From: Oasisia sp. SBJ-2009
Taxonomy: Eukaryota; Annelida; Polychaeta; Sabellida; Siboglinidae
NCBI GenBank assembly: GCA_964017155.1
Contig: OZ024860.1
Span: 45,582,816 to 45,646,815 of the forward strand
DNA: 64,000 nucleotides
Direction of reading: 5' to 3'
The notes beneath the pieces were generated by a model. It was not told where the DNA came from. It was given only the letters and a program-made list of their open reading frames with translations, and made no database searches. Below, piece after piece: positions 35,519-48,900 of the stretch (positions are counted from its first letter, which is position 1; the number at the start of each line of letters is the position of its first letter). The translations under genes were made by a program, and so were the position numbers.

Positions 35519-36669
35519 CTACAATTACCAACAGTGATATAAAATGGCAATCCAGGATAAGACGACATTGAATCAAAATGTTGTATATACATAATAGTTT
35601 TTGATTGAATGTACCATTGTGCAATGTTTTTTTTCTTCTATTTACCATGTGCAATACTTTTATATTTTTCTAGTCACTTGTATTTTTTAATGTTTATGTG
35701 GACATCTAGCTGTATGTATTATGTATGACAATCTGAAATAAAGATATTGAAAACACACACGACCCTGCGGTTGCACTGCCACTGATGCAGGGCTCACTCC
35801 TATCGTTACTGTATCATTTCTACTCTACATAAACGACTTAATTAATGCAACCCAATAGTTATATTCCGATGCCAATGACAACGTTACTTAATATAATAAT
35901 TACTATTATTTGTGATGAACGTTTGACGATGTCGATAATCTTATTACAGATAACTGGACTGGACTCAGGTCTCAGCTCCTGACCTGAGTCAGCACTGCCA
36001 CTGACTGAGTCGACTCGAATTTAGCCTTTTTGAACACACCTTTTAAAGTATGCTACAGCGCTGCTGAGCGTACCCTTCTCTGGACATCGTCATGCTTGGC
36101 TACTGCCGGATGGTGCACGCCACTGCTCATATAATGTCTCAGATAACTGTAAAACATCTCGGAAACTACAAACTTTCGCCGGTTAACAAACTGGTTGACA
36201 CGCGCATGCGCAGAAACGTCAATCAGAACGGTGTTAACGGTGGGTGCCGCGGGGTGGGAAACGTAAACATCCCGCATAGCAACCAAGGCCCGCATCTGAC
36301 TCGCGCATGCGCAGAAACGTCAATCGGAATGGATTTAACGCCGGAAAAATGTAAGCGCTACACCGTTTTCCACAAGTTCATACCCGGTGGTCATGCCAAT
36401 GAAAATACAATTTTTCACATGTTATACTTTATCAGAAAATGTAGATGGCCTGTCAGTGTGGATACTTCCCATATGCCGGATTATTGGGCAGATAAGCCTA
36501 AGGGTCATTGCGTGAAGTCGTTTGTGTCAACTAGGCAGCTATCCATCGTATGCATTGCATGGATGCCCAGTCAGAGAGCACACCAGGATTTGTTGCATTG
36601 TTTCTGCACATGTTTGTAAATTGGAGTTGTTATGTACAGTATATTTACACCACAACACATCCACACATA

Positions 36670-38219
36670 CCGTAAATCCTGTATTACTAGCCGCGGCTAC
36701 TATTACAGTAGTGTGTAGCCGAAATGAGGACGAAAACGCAAAAGTTGGGGTGCGGCTTTAAATACAGTAATTTGCCGACATAAATTGACATTTGGAACAC
36801 AGAATTGTCGGTATAAACGTGAAAAGCTTACCGCAGAAACGAAGCCGGTTTTATAAATAATACATAGTATTACAATTGCCACTTGTGCAAAACAAATGAT
36901 ATAACATAGTTAATAAAATCCCATGTCCATAAAATGTTCAGATGCAACGATCAGAATGTGAAAACGTGTCATAGTTAAACTCCACAAAAGTCCCTTTCAT
37001 CGTCGCCGTCAAAGAATGCCTTGGCTACGTTGGGGAAGGCAACGGCACGGCGGCGCCATTTCACGTATCCATAACGTTGGCAACATCGGTGACCGTTGCC
37101 GTGAGTCCGCGTGCACCAGAAGATCAGCATTAAATATGATGAAATAAGTCCTTCCACAGTTAATAGAATCCTTTGTCATTACTATTGTAGTATTGTCGCT
37201 GTCAAAGAACGCTGTCGCGAATGGCATGACGGAGTCGTTCAGTACGCGTATAGTGTAACCGTGTCTGAGTCGTTGCCGCTGCCGCTACCGCTGCCGCACG
37301 CGCCGGCAAATAAATATTATGTCATCGTCCTTTGTTGGCATCAATCCCACGCCGTTTGTTTTGTTCTGTCACTAGTTTTAATCTCAGTTCAAAGAACAAT
37401 AATCACACGTTTACAAAAGCCAGGCTTCATGCTGATTGTCAAAATAACACCACACTCTAACCAGAGCTTCCTAGCCACTGACGACCGAGTTAATTGCATT
37501 TGTTTTCGACTTCCCTGTGCCTGGGCAAACACAGGTGGCTGGTGACCCAATTAAGGGACGACTGTCTGAGTTGCGTCCTTTCCCACGCTGGCTGCGACGC
37601 AAGTTATTACAGTGTTACAAGCCGGCAAGGAAGCGTCTTTGAAGTAAACACAGGCCTGGTTGAGGATGGGTACCGTAGCTTACCCGTTATAGGCGCCAGC
37701 ATTATGCATGGTTCTATATAAAATCCTATAAAACCAAAACTTCTTAACGTATTTTAATAATTTTAGCACCATTGCATAGTTAAAATATGTGGCTACATTT
37801 TATCCATTGGATGTATGGACATTCTGCCACCCAATTATATTCTGATAACATGGTGAAATTCTGGTTATTTTTTCCCCGTTTTTCTACAAATCCACGTAGT
37901 AATATTCCGATTAAAATACATATTGTGTCGTAATTATATAAATGCATTACAATAATGAGTGTTTCAATTATTCATTTATGATCATTATTAGCAAAGTTAT
38001 AACTTTTATGAAACACATTAAATTGTTTCCAAATTGCGTGCGCTACGGCAGTATGGCGCACGTAATTAATGGTCTTGGCTCAAAGTCGGGGTGCGGTAAA
38101 GCCGGGGTGCGGTTAAGGGTTTTGCCGATATCAAACAGCGCGGAAGAAATTCGGGATTTAGGTCAAAAGTCGGGGTGCGGCTTTAATTAGGGGTGCGGCT
38201 AGTAATACAGGATTTACGG
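36670..38219. mobile_element. DNA transposon in the left arm of palindrome 3
   Basis: 1550 bp with inverted ends starting CCGTAAATCCTGTATTACTA, TA target duplication, and subterminal GGGGTGCGGC repeats in the style of Tigger/pogo relatives. The opposite arm (near 40553) keeps the empty TA site. Confidence 0.85.
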
Positions 38220-39095
38220 TAGTGATTTTAGTTTATTGTTTTGCTATGGTAATTGCAGCCATAATAGTGTTTTGATAATACAACTATAGGCTTTCATTAT
38301 TCTGATAAATATTCCGTTTGCAAAACAAAACTATTGATTTTTTATACAATATTTTATAGGATGTTTGCATTTAGTTTTCCATAGAATTATATAGAATAGT
38401 CTATAGGATTTGTACTTTAGAAACCATAGGATATTGCCTATAGAAAATAATATTCCATAGAAAACCATAGGATATTTCGTAGTTCTCTATGGAATACTTC
38501 CTACAGGGAATATCCTACAGAACATTTCCTATAGAATTGTAAAAAAAGTCTTTAGAAAACTATAGAGAATATTATATTGACTGTATATTGACGTTTAATT
38601 CTTCACAGTGTCAGGCACCAGAATACGTATCGGACATGTTGATTCATATAAACCACGCATGATTAAAATCACAGAATTATCTAACACTTATCATGACTGT
38701 GATTTTCGTTCTCAGTACAAAAACAGGGCTCTGTGATAATAATAATATTTATTATTTATAAAGTACAATAGCCAGCATGTTCAAAGTGTTGTATAATAAC
38801 ATATCAAATTACTCATTATGTGTTATAAAATAATAATAATAAATATAACCGTCAAAATTATGTCCAGATAAATAAGTATACACATTAAATTAATCATATT
38901 AAAATTGTTAATAATTTATTAAACATAGCAAATAAGTAAAGTCGATGACTAGAAAAACCTAAAACTAATTATTACACTATTTACATGTGAATTAAACACA
39001 TACTAAACATTCGCACAAATAAATAAATACCGACAAAAACAATACATAATTTTATGTATACAAATAAGGCAAGATAAAATATTTAGACCAATGTC

Positions 39096-39684
39096 AAACA
39101 TAGCAACCCCGACGGGGTTGCTGTGTTTGGCAACAAAGCGAAGTAGGTCGCGCATGCGCACGGTCGCGTAGGGCAGAAAGCCGTAAACAGCAGCGGCGCT
39201 AAGCCGGGGAGTGCTGGGTTATGTTGGTTAGTCGTTCGTTTTGTGGCTGTTATAACAGTTATCAATTAGTTCTTTTTGTGGATGGACACATGTGAGTAAT
39301 GGCACACTTGGCTGGCCAAATAAACCATCTTGACAACGTGTCGTTGAATCGCTATAGCGCAGACACTGTCATTATCGGGATAGATGTCCCAGACCCGTAC
39401 AGCTTGGATGCTTGACACTGACAGGACGGAATGGGTGGGTAGATGATGTGTCAAAGTGGCCCTCTGTAGATTATGGCTGCATATACACATAGTTCATAAA
39501 CACTAGGGTATGTACACTGCAGAAACCCTGAAGTCATTCAGAAGTCACGATTCATACGCACCGTATCTCGCAGCACATGTGCAGACTGTGGTGTATCATG
39601 CATGCATGTGGTGTATTGTACATGTTACTGCTGACATCTTAAATAGGCCGTTGTAAATATCCCATAACAGTTCTAGACATTGAT
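39096..39684. other. spacer of palindrome 3
   Basis: Unique sequence between the arms, with a 12 bp hairpin at 39103-39124 (GCAACCCCGACGGGGTTGC) and a GCGCATGCGC box. No gene recognised. Confidence 0.5.
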
Positions 39685-41016
39685 CTAAATATGTTATCTT
39701 GCCTTATTTTTATACATAAAAAAATTATGTATTGTTTTTGTCGGTATTTATTTATTTATGCGAATGTTTAGTATGTGTTTCACATGTAAATAGTGTAATA
39801 ATTAGTTTTAGGTTTTTCTAGTCATCGACTTTACTTATTTACTATGTTTAATAAATTATTAACAGTTTTAATATGATTAATTTAATGTGTATACTTATTT
39901 ATCTGAACATAATTTTGACGGTTATATTTATTATTATTATTTTATAACACATAATGAGTAATTTGATATGTTATTATACAACACTTTGAACATGCTGGCT
40001 ATTGTGCTTTATAAATAATAAATATTATTATTATTACAGAGCCCTGTTTTTGTACTGAGAGCGAAAGTCATGATAAGTGTTAGATCATTCTGTGAATTTA
40101 ATCATGCGTGGTTTATATGAATCAACATGTCCGATACGTATTCTGGTTCATGACAATGTGAATAATTAAACGTCAATAGACAGTCAATATAATATTTTCT
40201 ATTGTTTTCTAAAGACTTTTTTTTAACAATTCTATAGGAAATGTTCTGTAGAATATTCCCTGTAGGAAGTATTCCATAGAAAACTACGAAATATCATATC
40301 GTTTTCTATAGAATATTATTTTCTATAGGCAATATCCTATGGTTTTCTAGAGTAAAAATCCTATAGATTATTCTATATAATTCTATGGAAAACTAAATGC
40401 AAACATCCTATAAAATATTATATAAAAAATCAATAGTTTTGTTTTGCAAACGGAATATTTATCAGAATAATGAAAGCCTATAGTCAGTACAGTTATATTA
40501 TCAAAACACTATTATAACTGCATTATCATAGCAAAACAATAAACTAAGATCACTATGTGTGGATGTGTTGTGGTGTAAATATACAGTACATAACAACACC
40601 AATTTACAAATATGTGCAGAAACGATGCAACAAATCCTGGTGTGCTCTTTGACTTTGGGCATCCATGCAATGCATACGATGGATAGCTGCCTAGTTGACA
40701 CAAACGACTTCACGCAATGACCCTTAGGCTTATCTGCCCCAATATTCCGGCATCTGGGAAGTATCCACACTGAGAGGCCATCTACATTTTCTGATAAAGT
40801 ATAACAAGTGAAAAATTGCATTTTCATGGGCATGACCACCGGGTATGAACTTGTGGACAACGACACACCGCCCTGTTTACGTGTGAGCGCCTGCTGCAGC
40901 AGCCGCTTTCTGCCCTACAAACAAACCGCCACGTGCGTTTAATTTATTCATGACGTCAAAACGCAACCCCGAATAGCCTCGGTTACCCAGACTCCGTGAG
41001 GTGGCAGCACCTTTAA

Positions 41017-41469
41017 GGGGTCATGACACAGTTATACTTCCTGTGTGGTTACCGCAACATAGTCCCATAAAAAATTTTTTTTTCAACATTCACCTGCTGT
41101 GACATAAGTGCATTTGAGCAGTCAGATTTCCAGGTGTGAATGCCGTGTGATTGTGGAAGCTGTTGACAGTGAAGTGGAGCATTTTTAGCTGATTTGACAA
41201 AGCGGATGGGTACTTGACAGTGATTTGGCTTGTTGACACCTCTTTTGTATTACCGCCTGCATGCATGTGTAAATATTGACGGGTGTCACACATAGCGGCA
41301 CTTTACGAGAGAACGAAATATTGGAACTTGACTAAACTCGACCAGCTTGTCACTGAGATGGTGATAACAACAGCCAATAAGTTTTAGAATTTTCCTGCGT
41401 CTGGTTTTCTTATAATCCTACAAAACGCTAACATGGTGGCCAATGGAAAGTTAACTGTGTCATGACCCC
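41017..41469. mobile_element. piggyBac-like MITE (TTAA)
   Basis: 453 bp, inverted ends GGGGTCATGACACAGTTA, TTAA at both sides (41013-41016, 41470-41473). Copy 2 of the host element shows the uninterrupted TTAA. Confidence 0.85.
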
Positions 41470-41775
41470 TTAAGCCTCTCAACTCCGCCTGGGATATTAA
41501 TGGGTCTTAAGTTTCTAACATCCGGGTAGCCTTACCCCAGATTAGGGTAGAGACACTGATTGGCTCTCAGGCCAACTAGGAAATAAAAATCCAAATAACG
41601 ATATACTTTTACAAGATAATATCATGAAAAGTATTCAACATTGAACTTATATTAACACAAAAGTAAGCAAAAATTCAAATTTACAGTTGTTTATAAATAA
41701 GAATTACGGCAGGATTAACCAGTATCCGTGAGGTGGCAGCATTTTCTAGCCCCACACAGATAGCATTCAAATTAA

Positions 41776-42494
41776 AGTTGCATTCTGACATAATTTCCCC
41801 TTTTTAACGCATTTTAGAAAAGTCAATGTACACCATGACCGATATTTGCTTATTAGTATACTTCCTACCACATGTCTCACTTTGTGATTTTATGCGTTAT
41901 TTGATCAAATATAAGTTTGCAACAAACAACGGCTCTGGAATTTCCCAAAAGTCGATCTATTTTTACCCTCGGAACTCTCCGGTCAACGTAAGTAAACGAT
42001 GGGGCAAACTAAAAGGCGGTTCCACATATCCACGTTAATCGCTAGAGGCGCCACTAGGCAACAATACCCTAGTTATTTAAATCATCCTCAATTAGCTATT
42101 GACCGTACAGGCGCGTAGCCAGCGATAGTTTGTATATGGGCAACTGGACATGCCGTAAATATGGAGCGTATCGAGCGGTGGCATCTTTGTGAATGTGGTA
42201 TGTCTTTCCGTGCGGTCTGCCAATTGTGATCCGCCTTTTAGTGTGGCCCTAGTGTGGTTTCCTGACAGCGCTTTTCACTGGAATTCCCTTCATCGAGGTC
42301 TAAACCAATCAGATAATTCTAACTGGTGAGGCTCACCGCAACAATTTTTCGTCTTTTGCTGCTTTTTATCTTAGAATGGCATATTATGTGAAAATAAGTT
42401 GATAGGTAGTTGAGGAAAACAATATATAGTGTATGGGGAATGCTGGTTTACTGGGAAATTGTATCTTAAACATGGCGGAAGTCAGAATGCAACT
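41776..42494. mobile_element. second TTAA-site MITE
   Basis: 719 bp, inverted ends AGTTGCATTCTGAC, TTAA at 41772-41775 and 42495-42498. Copies 1 and 2 of family X show the empty site (CAAATTAAATAAGGA at about 4636). The interior is related to 30705-30815. Confidence 0.85.
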
Positions 42495-42850
42495 TTAAAT
42501 AAGGATACCTTTTTATCAAATAATGCTGTATTATAAAAACTATTCAAAACTAAACTTATATTAACACAAAATAAATAGAAATACAAATTTGTAGTTGTTA
42601 ATAAAAAAATATACATTCCGGCAGTGTCCGTGAGGTGGCAGCATTGTATAGATCACGCTGATAAACAAACAAAAGCCGTTAATGTGGCCAGACTGTCTTC
42701 TCGGCGTTGTTCCGCAGCCGACCGACAGTCGGTTAAGCGAGACTATCCTGTCAACGACAACGAGGGACAGTGGTTTTCCAATTGGCGGCCATGTTAACGT
42801 TTTGTCTGATTATAAGAACTGTACTTGATAATTGTTTTATTTCTACACAG

Positions 42851-42933
42851 TGACTGCAATCATGTCATTGACATGCTCATCAAAGGTCTACAAAATCACA
42901 TACCTCAGGCTCTGGCTCTTAAAATGCAAGCAG
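42851..42933 (+). CDS. candidate exon a of the micro-exon gene
   Basis: Acceptor TTTCTACACAG; reads DCNHVIDMLIKGLQNHIPQA then LALKMQA. The donor GTGTCA is weak, so the 3' end is uncertain. Phase at exit fits exon b. Confidence 0.4.
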
Positions 42934-45900
42934 GTGTCATTGTGTGTTGCTTGTCAATATTGACCAAATTTAGCCTGTTTTTCTGTATCTGCAGCTGCAG
43001 GGTCGTGTAAAATTTACTAAAATGTCTTAAAATCACTATGCAAACTATACTCTGCCTAACATGGCACATACGTAGTTACACTGCAGATACATCATTGCAC
43101 CGAATAAGTTACTGTGCATGTTTTATTGCACCCATTTTACATTAAAAAAAATCAAAATTTTACATAACACATTTATAATTGGTCAAACCAGGAAGTCTAA
43201 CTATGCACTGCCCCCCTAATACTAGTAATAGGAAATTTGAATTATTTTAAAAACCTTGAATTTAGTGTCTTGAAAACTACATATTATTATGCAGAAGGCC
43301 AAAAAAATCAATAAAGTCATCCCTTCATGTAGTATTTTTTATCAACTTCACAAGTGACCACCCATGCCATACACATGGGCCAATATTGAATACAAAATAA
43401 TATCTGTTATAGTGTTGACCACAGTACAACTGACAGATTGCTCATACATGCATACAGAATTGATCTGTGACAGCCCGTCCACCCGTCATTTAGATGGGTA
43501 AAAACCGTGGACGAGTGAGTGTAAGTAGTGTCACATGTGTGTTTGTAGTTCATTTCAGGTCATCACAGAGTTTGTAAACTGGTTTAACAGTTAACATCCA
43601 CGTGTCAACCAAAACATGTGTGACTGGCAATAGTTTGATCCTGCATAAAGCCGTTGTGACCGCCCACCATATAATATCAAAAAAAATCGTGCATAGCGTG
43701 TTATTACCATGTGGTGAAATATATCTGGTAAGCAGTCTTGTATATCCTTACTGAATGCTCTTATTGCAAAACAATGTTACTTTATGTCTCTAGATATGGA
43801 AAATATATGACAGCATTGCAAACCATACAGTATTATCTGTGAAATCACTGTTTTTAATCAATTTCCTGTTTCCACCGTAACTGCGTTTCAATGAAAATTA
43901 CTGAAGAGTGTTCAAGATGCATCCAGGAGTTATGACAGGCTCACAGGAAGTGTGACCGGACATGCCTTTGATCTAACATCTGGCTGTAAGCTTTGTGAAA
44001 AGACAACAATCATTGTTCCTTTGTTCTGAGCAAGTGCAGTATTTGGGCATTACATTTTACAAGTTGTATTATCTCACTTTTCTGAAATCACCATTTTAAA
44101 GTGAAATATAGACATCTTTATAATTATAGGGTAGGAGTGGCACAATTTCTTTTTTAAGTGATTTGTTCTTTTGTAGAAAGCCTGAGTGACAAGGTTTTCA
44201 TTTTCTGGTGGAGCAGGAAAAATACCATAAAATTGACATCTACCTGGGACAGTTAATAATGGTTTTATGATGGATTATGTGTGATCACCCCTTCAGTAAT
44301 TTCCATAGAAAAACAGTTACGGCGGAAAAGGGAAATGGGTTAACATGGGCGATGTCAAAGAGAATAATGTTAGCTTGGCAATGCTATCCCTATTTTCCAT
44401 CTCTAGCAACATATGCAAACATTCTGGTGCAATAAGCTTCCTGAAAGATGACATATGAGGTCATTACAAAGAACTTTCAATGATTGATTTTGTTGATGAA
44501 AACGCGAATGGTTTAGATTGCATTTTACATTGTGGTAGATAAAATGTTATAACATCTGCAATTTTTAAGGGATTAAAATACTTTTAATATGGCTGTTGAA
44601 CCATCATTTTCATGAAATTTTCATACTTTTCAGTCCTGAGTTGTGTACTCATTATTTTATAGTGATTTGTCTTAGGCAACCCCTTCAGCAATTTCACTGA
44701 AAATTTGTTGTCGTGAAAATGGGGTTCATGCTAAAAAAATTGATTTCTCATAGAATGGTGTTAGTCCTGCAATGCTATCACATATTTCCTATCTCTAAGG
44801 ATGGAAAATCAAAAAATCACTGTGAGCATTTGTTCCTAAATGTACTCATTGCCCAAATTTTGGGGTGTGGCTCATGGCCTATTAGTCATAGGACAAATTC
44901 AGAATTGAGGTTCCAGGGGAATGTGACATTGAAATGGTGATTTTGCAGGAACACCCAAAGTAACCAAGATCATGGCTTTGGACAGCTTGCATTTGCCTAG
45001 TGGCAGCACAATGGAAGGGTAAGTCAGTAATATCTTTAGAATGTAAGTATAATGTGAAGAATTTCCAGCTATTAAATATAGAGTAAAGGTCCTTTCATCA
45101 AATGTTACTAATCTATAATTTAGGAACATTTGTAAATATTAATTACTACAATTTAACAAAATGGCTTGTATCTGATAGTTACTCTATGGAATACAAGTAG
45201 ATTACTTATGGAACCGCTAGCAAGGGATTACTTTGCCCTGCAGTGTCTCGGTGGTACCAACTGTAGATCTCATCTCAAGTACTTTTTGCTCTGGATATCT
45301 CCACCCAGTCTTCTCCTGTATTTCACTCTTGGGAGTAGATGTTGGACTTGAGCACAACACAGATAATGATCATGTGTTGGATGTATTCCATCAGTGTTGT
45401 TGGCATTTGTAGTAAGGATGGGACGAATCTGGAAATTCTATCGAATTGAATGTCCTCGACATTTCAAATTCGATTAGAATAATGAATTGTGTCGAGATGT
45501 CTTGCCGGGATGCGGCGTCATCCCGTGGCCATGGGCACAAGTCCGTGCCGGAGTCGTCAGCATCGTGGCCATACGCATCGATCTTTTTATTTACTTCCTG
45601 ACCTAACCATGAAAACGATTTCTTACAACCACCAAACTTATCCTCACATATCTTGTGTACATAACTACATACATATTCACACAATAGATTACAAAATATA
45701 ATATCTTACATTCCTGTAAAAAATATTTAGAAAACAAACTCATGCAAAACTCGACATGATCTATGGTGGCTACACAGAGCTCGTCACTTACCATAACATG
45801 GCTAATTTATCGCAGGCATCGATAAATAAATAACCATCATTCCAGTTTCAAGCTAACCCTAAAGTAACCCTAACTAAGCCTAAGCTAACTGTAACTAATC

Positions 45901-48900
45901 ATAAACTTACCCGAAACCCTAAGCTTAAACCTTAACCCAACACTGCTAACAAAAGTCCTCTTGACACAATACTGTTGCATTGCTGGCGGGTTTTATGCGA
46001 GTTTGTTTAGTGAAGTTTATTTGTTTAAGTAATGTTAGTGATTTTATTTTGTAATCTAGTGTGTATTTACATATAAGGCATAGTTAAGTCAGAAAGTAAA
46101 AGATCACCCATGACCGATTTTGCGGTGGAGGACATGAAGGAAAATATTCAAGCAATATTCATTTATATATATAGCTTCTAATTTTTAATCGAATAACGGG
46201 AAAACGTTTGAATTTTCGAAAATTCGTATATGAATCAAATATTTGTCCCATCCTTAATTGGTAGTTTAGTAGCTTATCCATGGATGGCTGGTATAATTGC
46301 CTGATGATCACAGGACTCTTGCTTTAACAGACCACTCTTCTTGACATGTCATTTGTGATTTCACACACACAGTTAGTTGGGGCGGAACTCGAGCAGTGGT
46401 TTACCTCTGCCGTTGTGTCTTGCTATGGACCAGGATGACAATGATCTGTGGTGTGTGCCCTGGTATTTGTTTGTGTTATTTAATGTGACTGTTTGCTGAA
46501 ACTGATAGGGCTATGTGCCTACACAAATATGATCATGGTTTCCTGCTGATATATGCACGATGAGTGAGTATGATGTACATACAACAAGAGGTTGGTTTTA
46601 AAGAATTAAATTTCTTGTTCAACTTGTACACAATTTAATCTACAGTGCTTGTGGCCAGAGCGTGTGTAAACAAGGTTGACATGATGGTGCCTTGGTAAGG
46701 TTGTGCAGACAGAATTTACATCTGACAATCCCAGAGATGTTTCTCCGACCTACGATCACTGTGCAACAAGCATGATAAACTGCTTTCTTACTGAGTACAT
46801 TGTTGTTACCTGTTTAGACATTTTCATGCAGTTCTATAAAAAAAAGTATCATTTCAAGTGATTGTAGGTTTTGCTTGTATATATTAAAAAAAATCTATAA
46901 ATTGTGTTATGTGTCCTATTAGGCTGTATAATTGTCATTGAACTGATGTAATGTTGTATAAATGTGGTGTAACTATTGTTTACACACTTTTGTAGGGGTG
47001 TGCAGCAGGAAGAAGGGGACTGGAGGTAAGAAAGTAATGCCAGAGCAGTGATTACCATATTTCCTGCATCCTGCTTGGCGACAATGTTGAGAAAAGGATG
47101 TCTAGAAGAATGAGATCTCATGAGATCATGAAACTGTAACCACCATACATATAGACTAATCATTTAGTTGAAAATCAGAGAGCACTAGCAACAACTCCGA
47201 CTCATCTAATAGTTTATAGTTAGTGCAGTTTTCCTTTTCTTGGAGGTCACAAGTTTCCCACCATACAATAAATACACTTAGTTCCATTGTTATTGTAGTA
47301 AGCATGCGATTTTTGAAGCACATTGGCATACAAAAAAATATATTGTATTTTACATTTCTATCGCTGACTTCGTTTCAACCTGGTGTCTATGCCATTTTGT
47401 GCGTTTCAGCCTTTACGTGATGCTAATATTCGGCAATATTTTTATGTCAAGTTCAGAGCCTACGCCATCATAAATATTCACAGAATTTTTATAGATCTGC
47501 AGTAAGCTGTGATACTGTGTGAGGAAATTGTGCTGAATAGTAAACACAAATGTCTTGCCAACTGGACACAGTAAAGTCGGGCAGTAAACAGCGGATAGTG
47601 CGCGGATACTGTGTCCACTGTAGTTAGCTGTCCTGTCGTCACTATATTCATACAGTTTTCTATAATTTCAAGTGATGGTAGGTTTTGTGTAAATATTTTT
47701 TTTTAATTTGTTAAATTGTTTCCTGTTTCCTATTAGGTTCCTATTTGTGTTCGTTGGATGGACTGTTGAGACACAGTTCTGGGTGTTCTGCCTCTAGCAC
47801 CTTTGTGCATCAAACTCCTGGGAGGTAGTGACAGAGGACTGCATTCATGAGTCACAGCAGCCACTGTCCCCCCTGATCTGAGGTGGTGAGACACTTGAGT
47901 AGTTCAACCACTTTCAGGTTGAATGTTGCAGTCTCATACTTGTCTTGACACTCAGGTCAGGCAAGTGTCATACTAGATAAGCAAGGGCTGTATGAGTGCA
48001 AGTACCTGTGGGAACTTTGTGCATGCCACAGGCAGGGCATTTCCTTGGTGGGTGTGCTGCATCACAATTACAACATTTCTGTGTGTAACAGAATTTCACA
48101 GTTTCTATTGTTGTAATTATTTGTTGTTGTATTGCACAGGTCCTTTTGTCTTGAAGTACCTTATGGCAGTTTGTTGTGCTGTATGTGCTTCTGAAGCATC
48201 AGTGGAAATTGCCTCTGTGTTGTTTCTGCTGCCTGACAAATCTTGGTGGCAGTTGCCAGGTTCAAGTTGTCTTCTCGCACCAATCTCTCACGCACCCTGT
48301 GGCTCACAGTGTCCAGCACTATACAGTCACGTGTCATGCTCTCACACATGTCCCCTGTGACCATGTCTGAGCCTTCAGCTTCAGGTCTGTCACAAACTGT
48401 CTGTGCTTTCAACTGTTTTTTTTCACGAAAAGTTTTGTCCATACATCGTATTTTCACATTGTAGAAAGCCTGTGATTTTTTAAGCACACTGGCAAACTTT
48501 CCTGTACTGAAAGAAATTAATTTAATTTTACACTTCTATGGCTGACTTCTTTGCAACCTGGTGTCATTGCCATTTTATACATGTCAGCCTTTGTGTGACA
48601 TTAGTTTTTGTCAAATATCCCCGTCAAATTCAGAGATTGTGTCAAGGACTAGACATGTTTTCATAGACCTGCAGTAAGCAGTGGTACTGTGTGAGGAAAG
48701 TGTGCTGAATAGTAAACAAAAACGTCTTGCTAACTGGACACAGTAAAGTCAGGCAGTAAACAGTGGATACTATGTACGCTGTAGTTAGCTATCCTGTCGT
48801 CTCTATTTTCATACAGTTTTCTATAATTTCACATGATTATAGGTTTTGTTTGAATACATTTGGTAAATTGTTTAATTTTTCCTATTAGGTTGTATACTTG

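Larger units (their letters stand above)
32360..36140. repeat. palindrome 2, arms made of one LINE
   Basis: Two ~1.66 kb arms (32360-34025 and 34475-36140) are inverted copies around a 450 bp unique spacer. Landmarks include AGTGGCGTGCACCA at 32376 and its complement at 36110. Each arm includes a LINE RT fragment and a shared outer flank (GTCGACTCGAATTTAGCC type). Confidence 0.9.
36365..40870. repeat. palindrome 3, ~1.17 kb arms
   Basis: Left arm 36365-39095 (minus a 1.55 kb insertion) and right arm 39685-40870 are inverted copies: GGTCATTGCGTGAAGTCG at 36503 faces its complement at 40700, and CTTATTTTTATACATAAA-type sequence borders the ~590 bp spacer. The open frames in each arm are mirror images with no recognisable protein. 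Confidence 0.88.
40974..42745 (+). mobile_element. DNA transposon family X, copy 3, carrying two insertions
   Basis: Begins TAGCCTCGGTTACCC and ends GGTTAAGCGAGACTA, the same ends as copy 2. Its extra length comes from two TTAA-flanked elements. No matching 9 bp flank is seen, so one side may have been rearranged with the neighbouring palindrome. Confidence 0.8.

Noticed and set aside
36092..36619. 175-codon frame in the left arm of palindrome 3
   Set aside because: It crosses the boundary between two repeat structures and has no protein-like conservation; the mirror copy at 40.5-40.9 kb encodes a frame broken differently.
46372..46452. Possible further exon after CACACACAG
   Set aside because: Phase 2, needed for the array, meets a stop at once (TAG), the donor GTGTGT is weak, and the block signature of the other micro-exons is missing.
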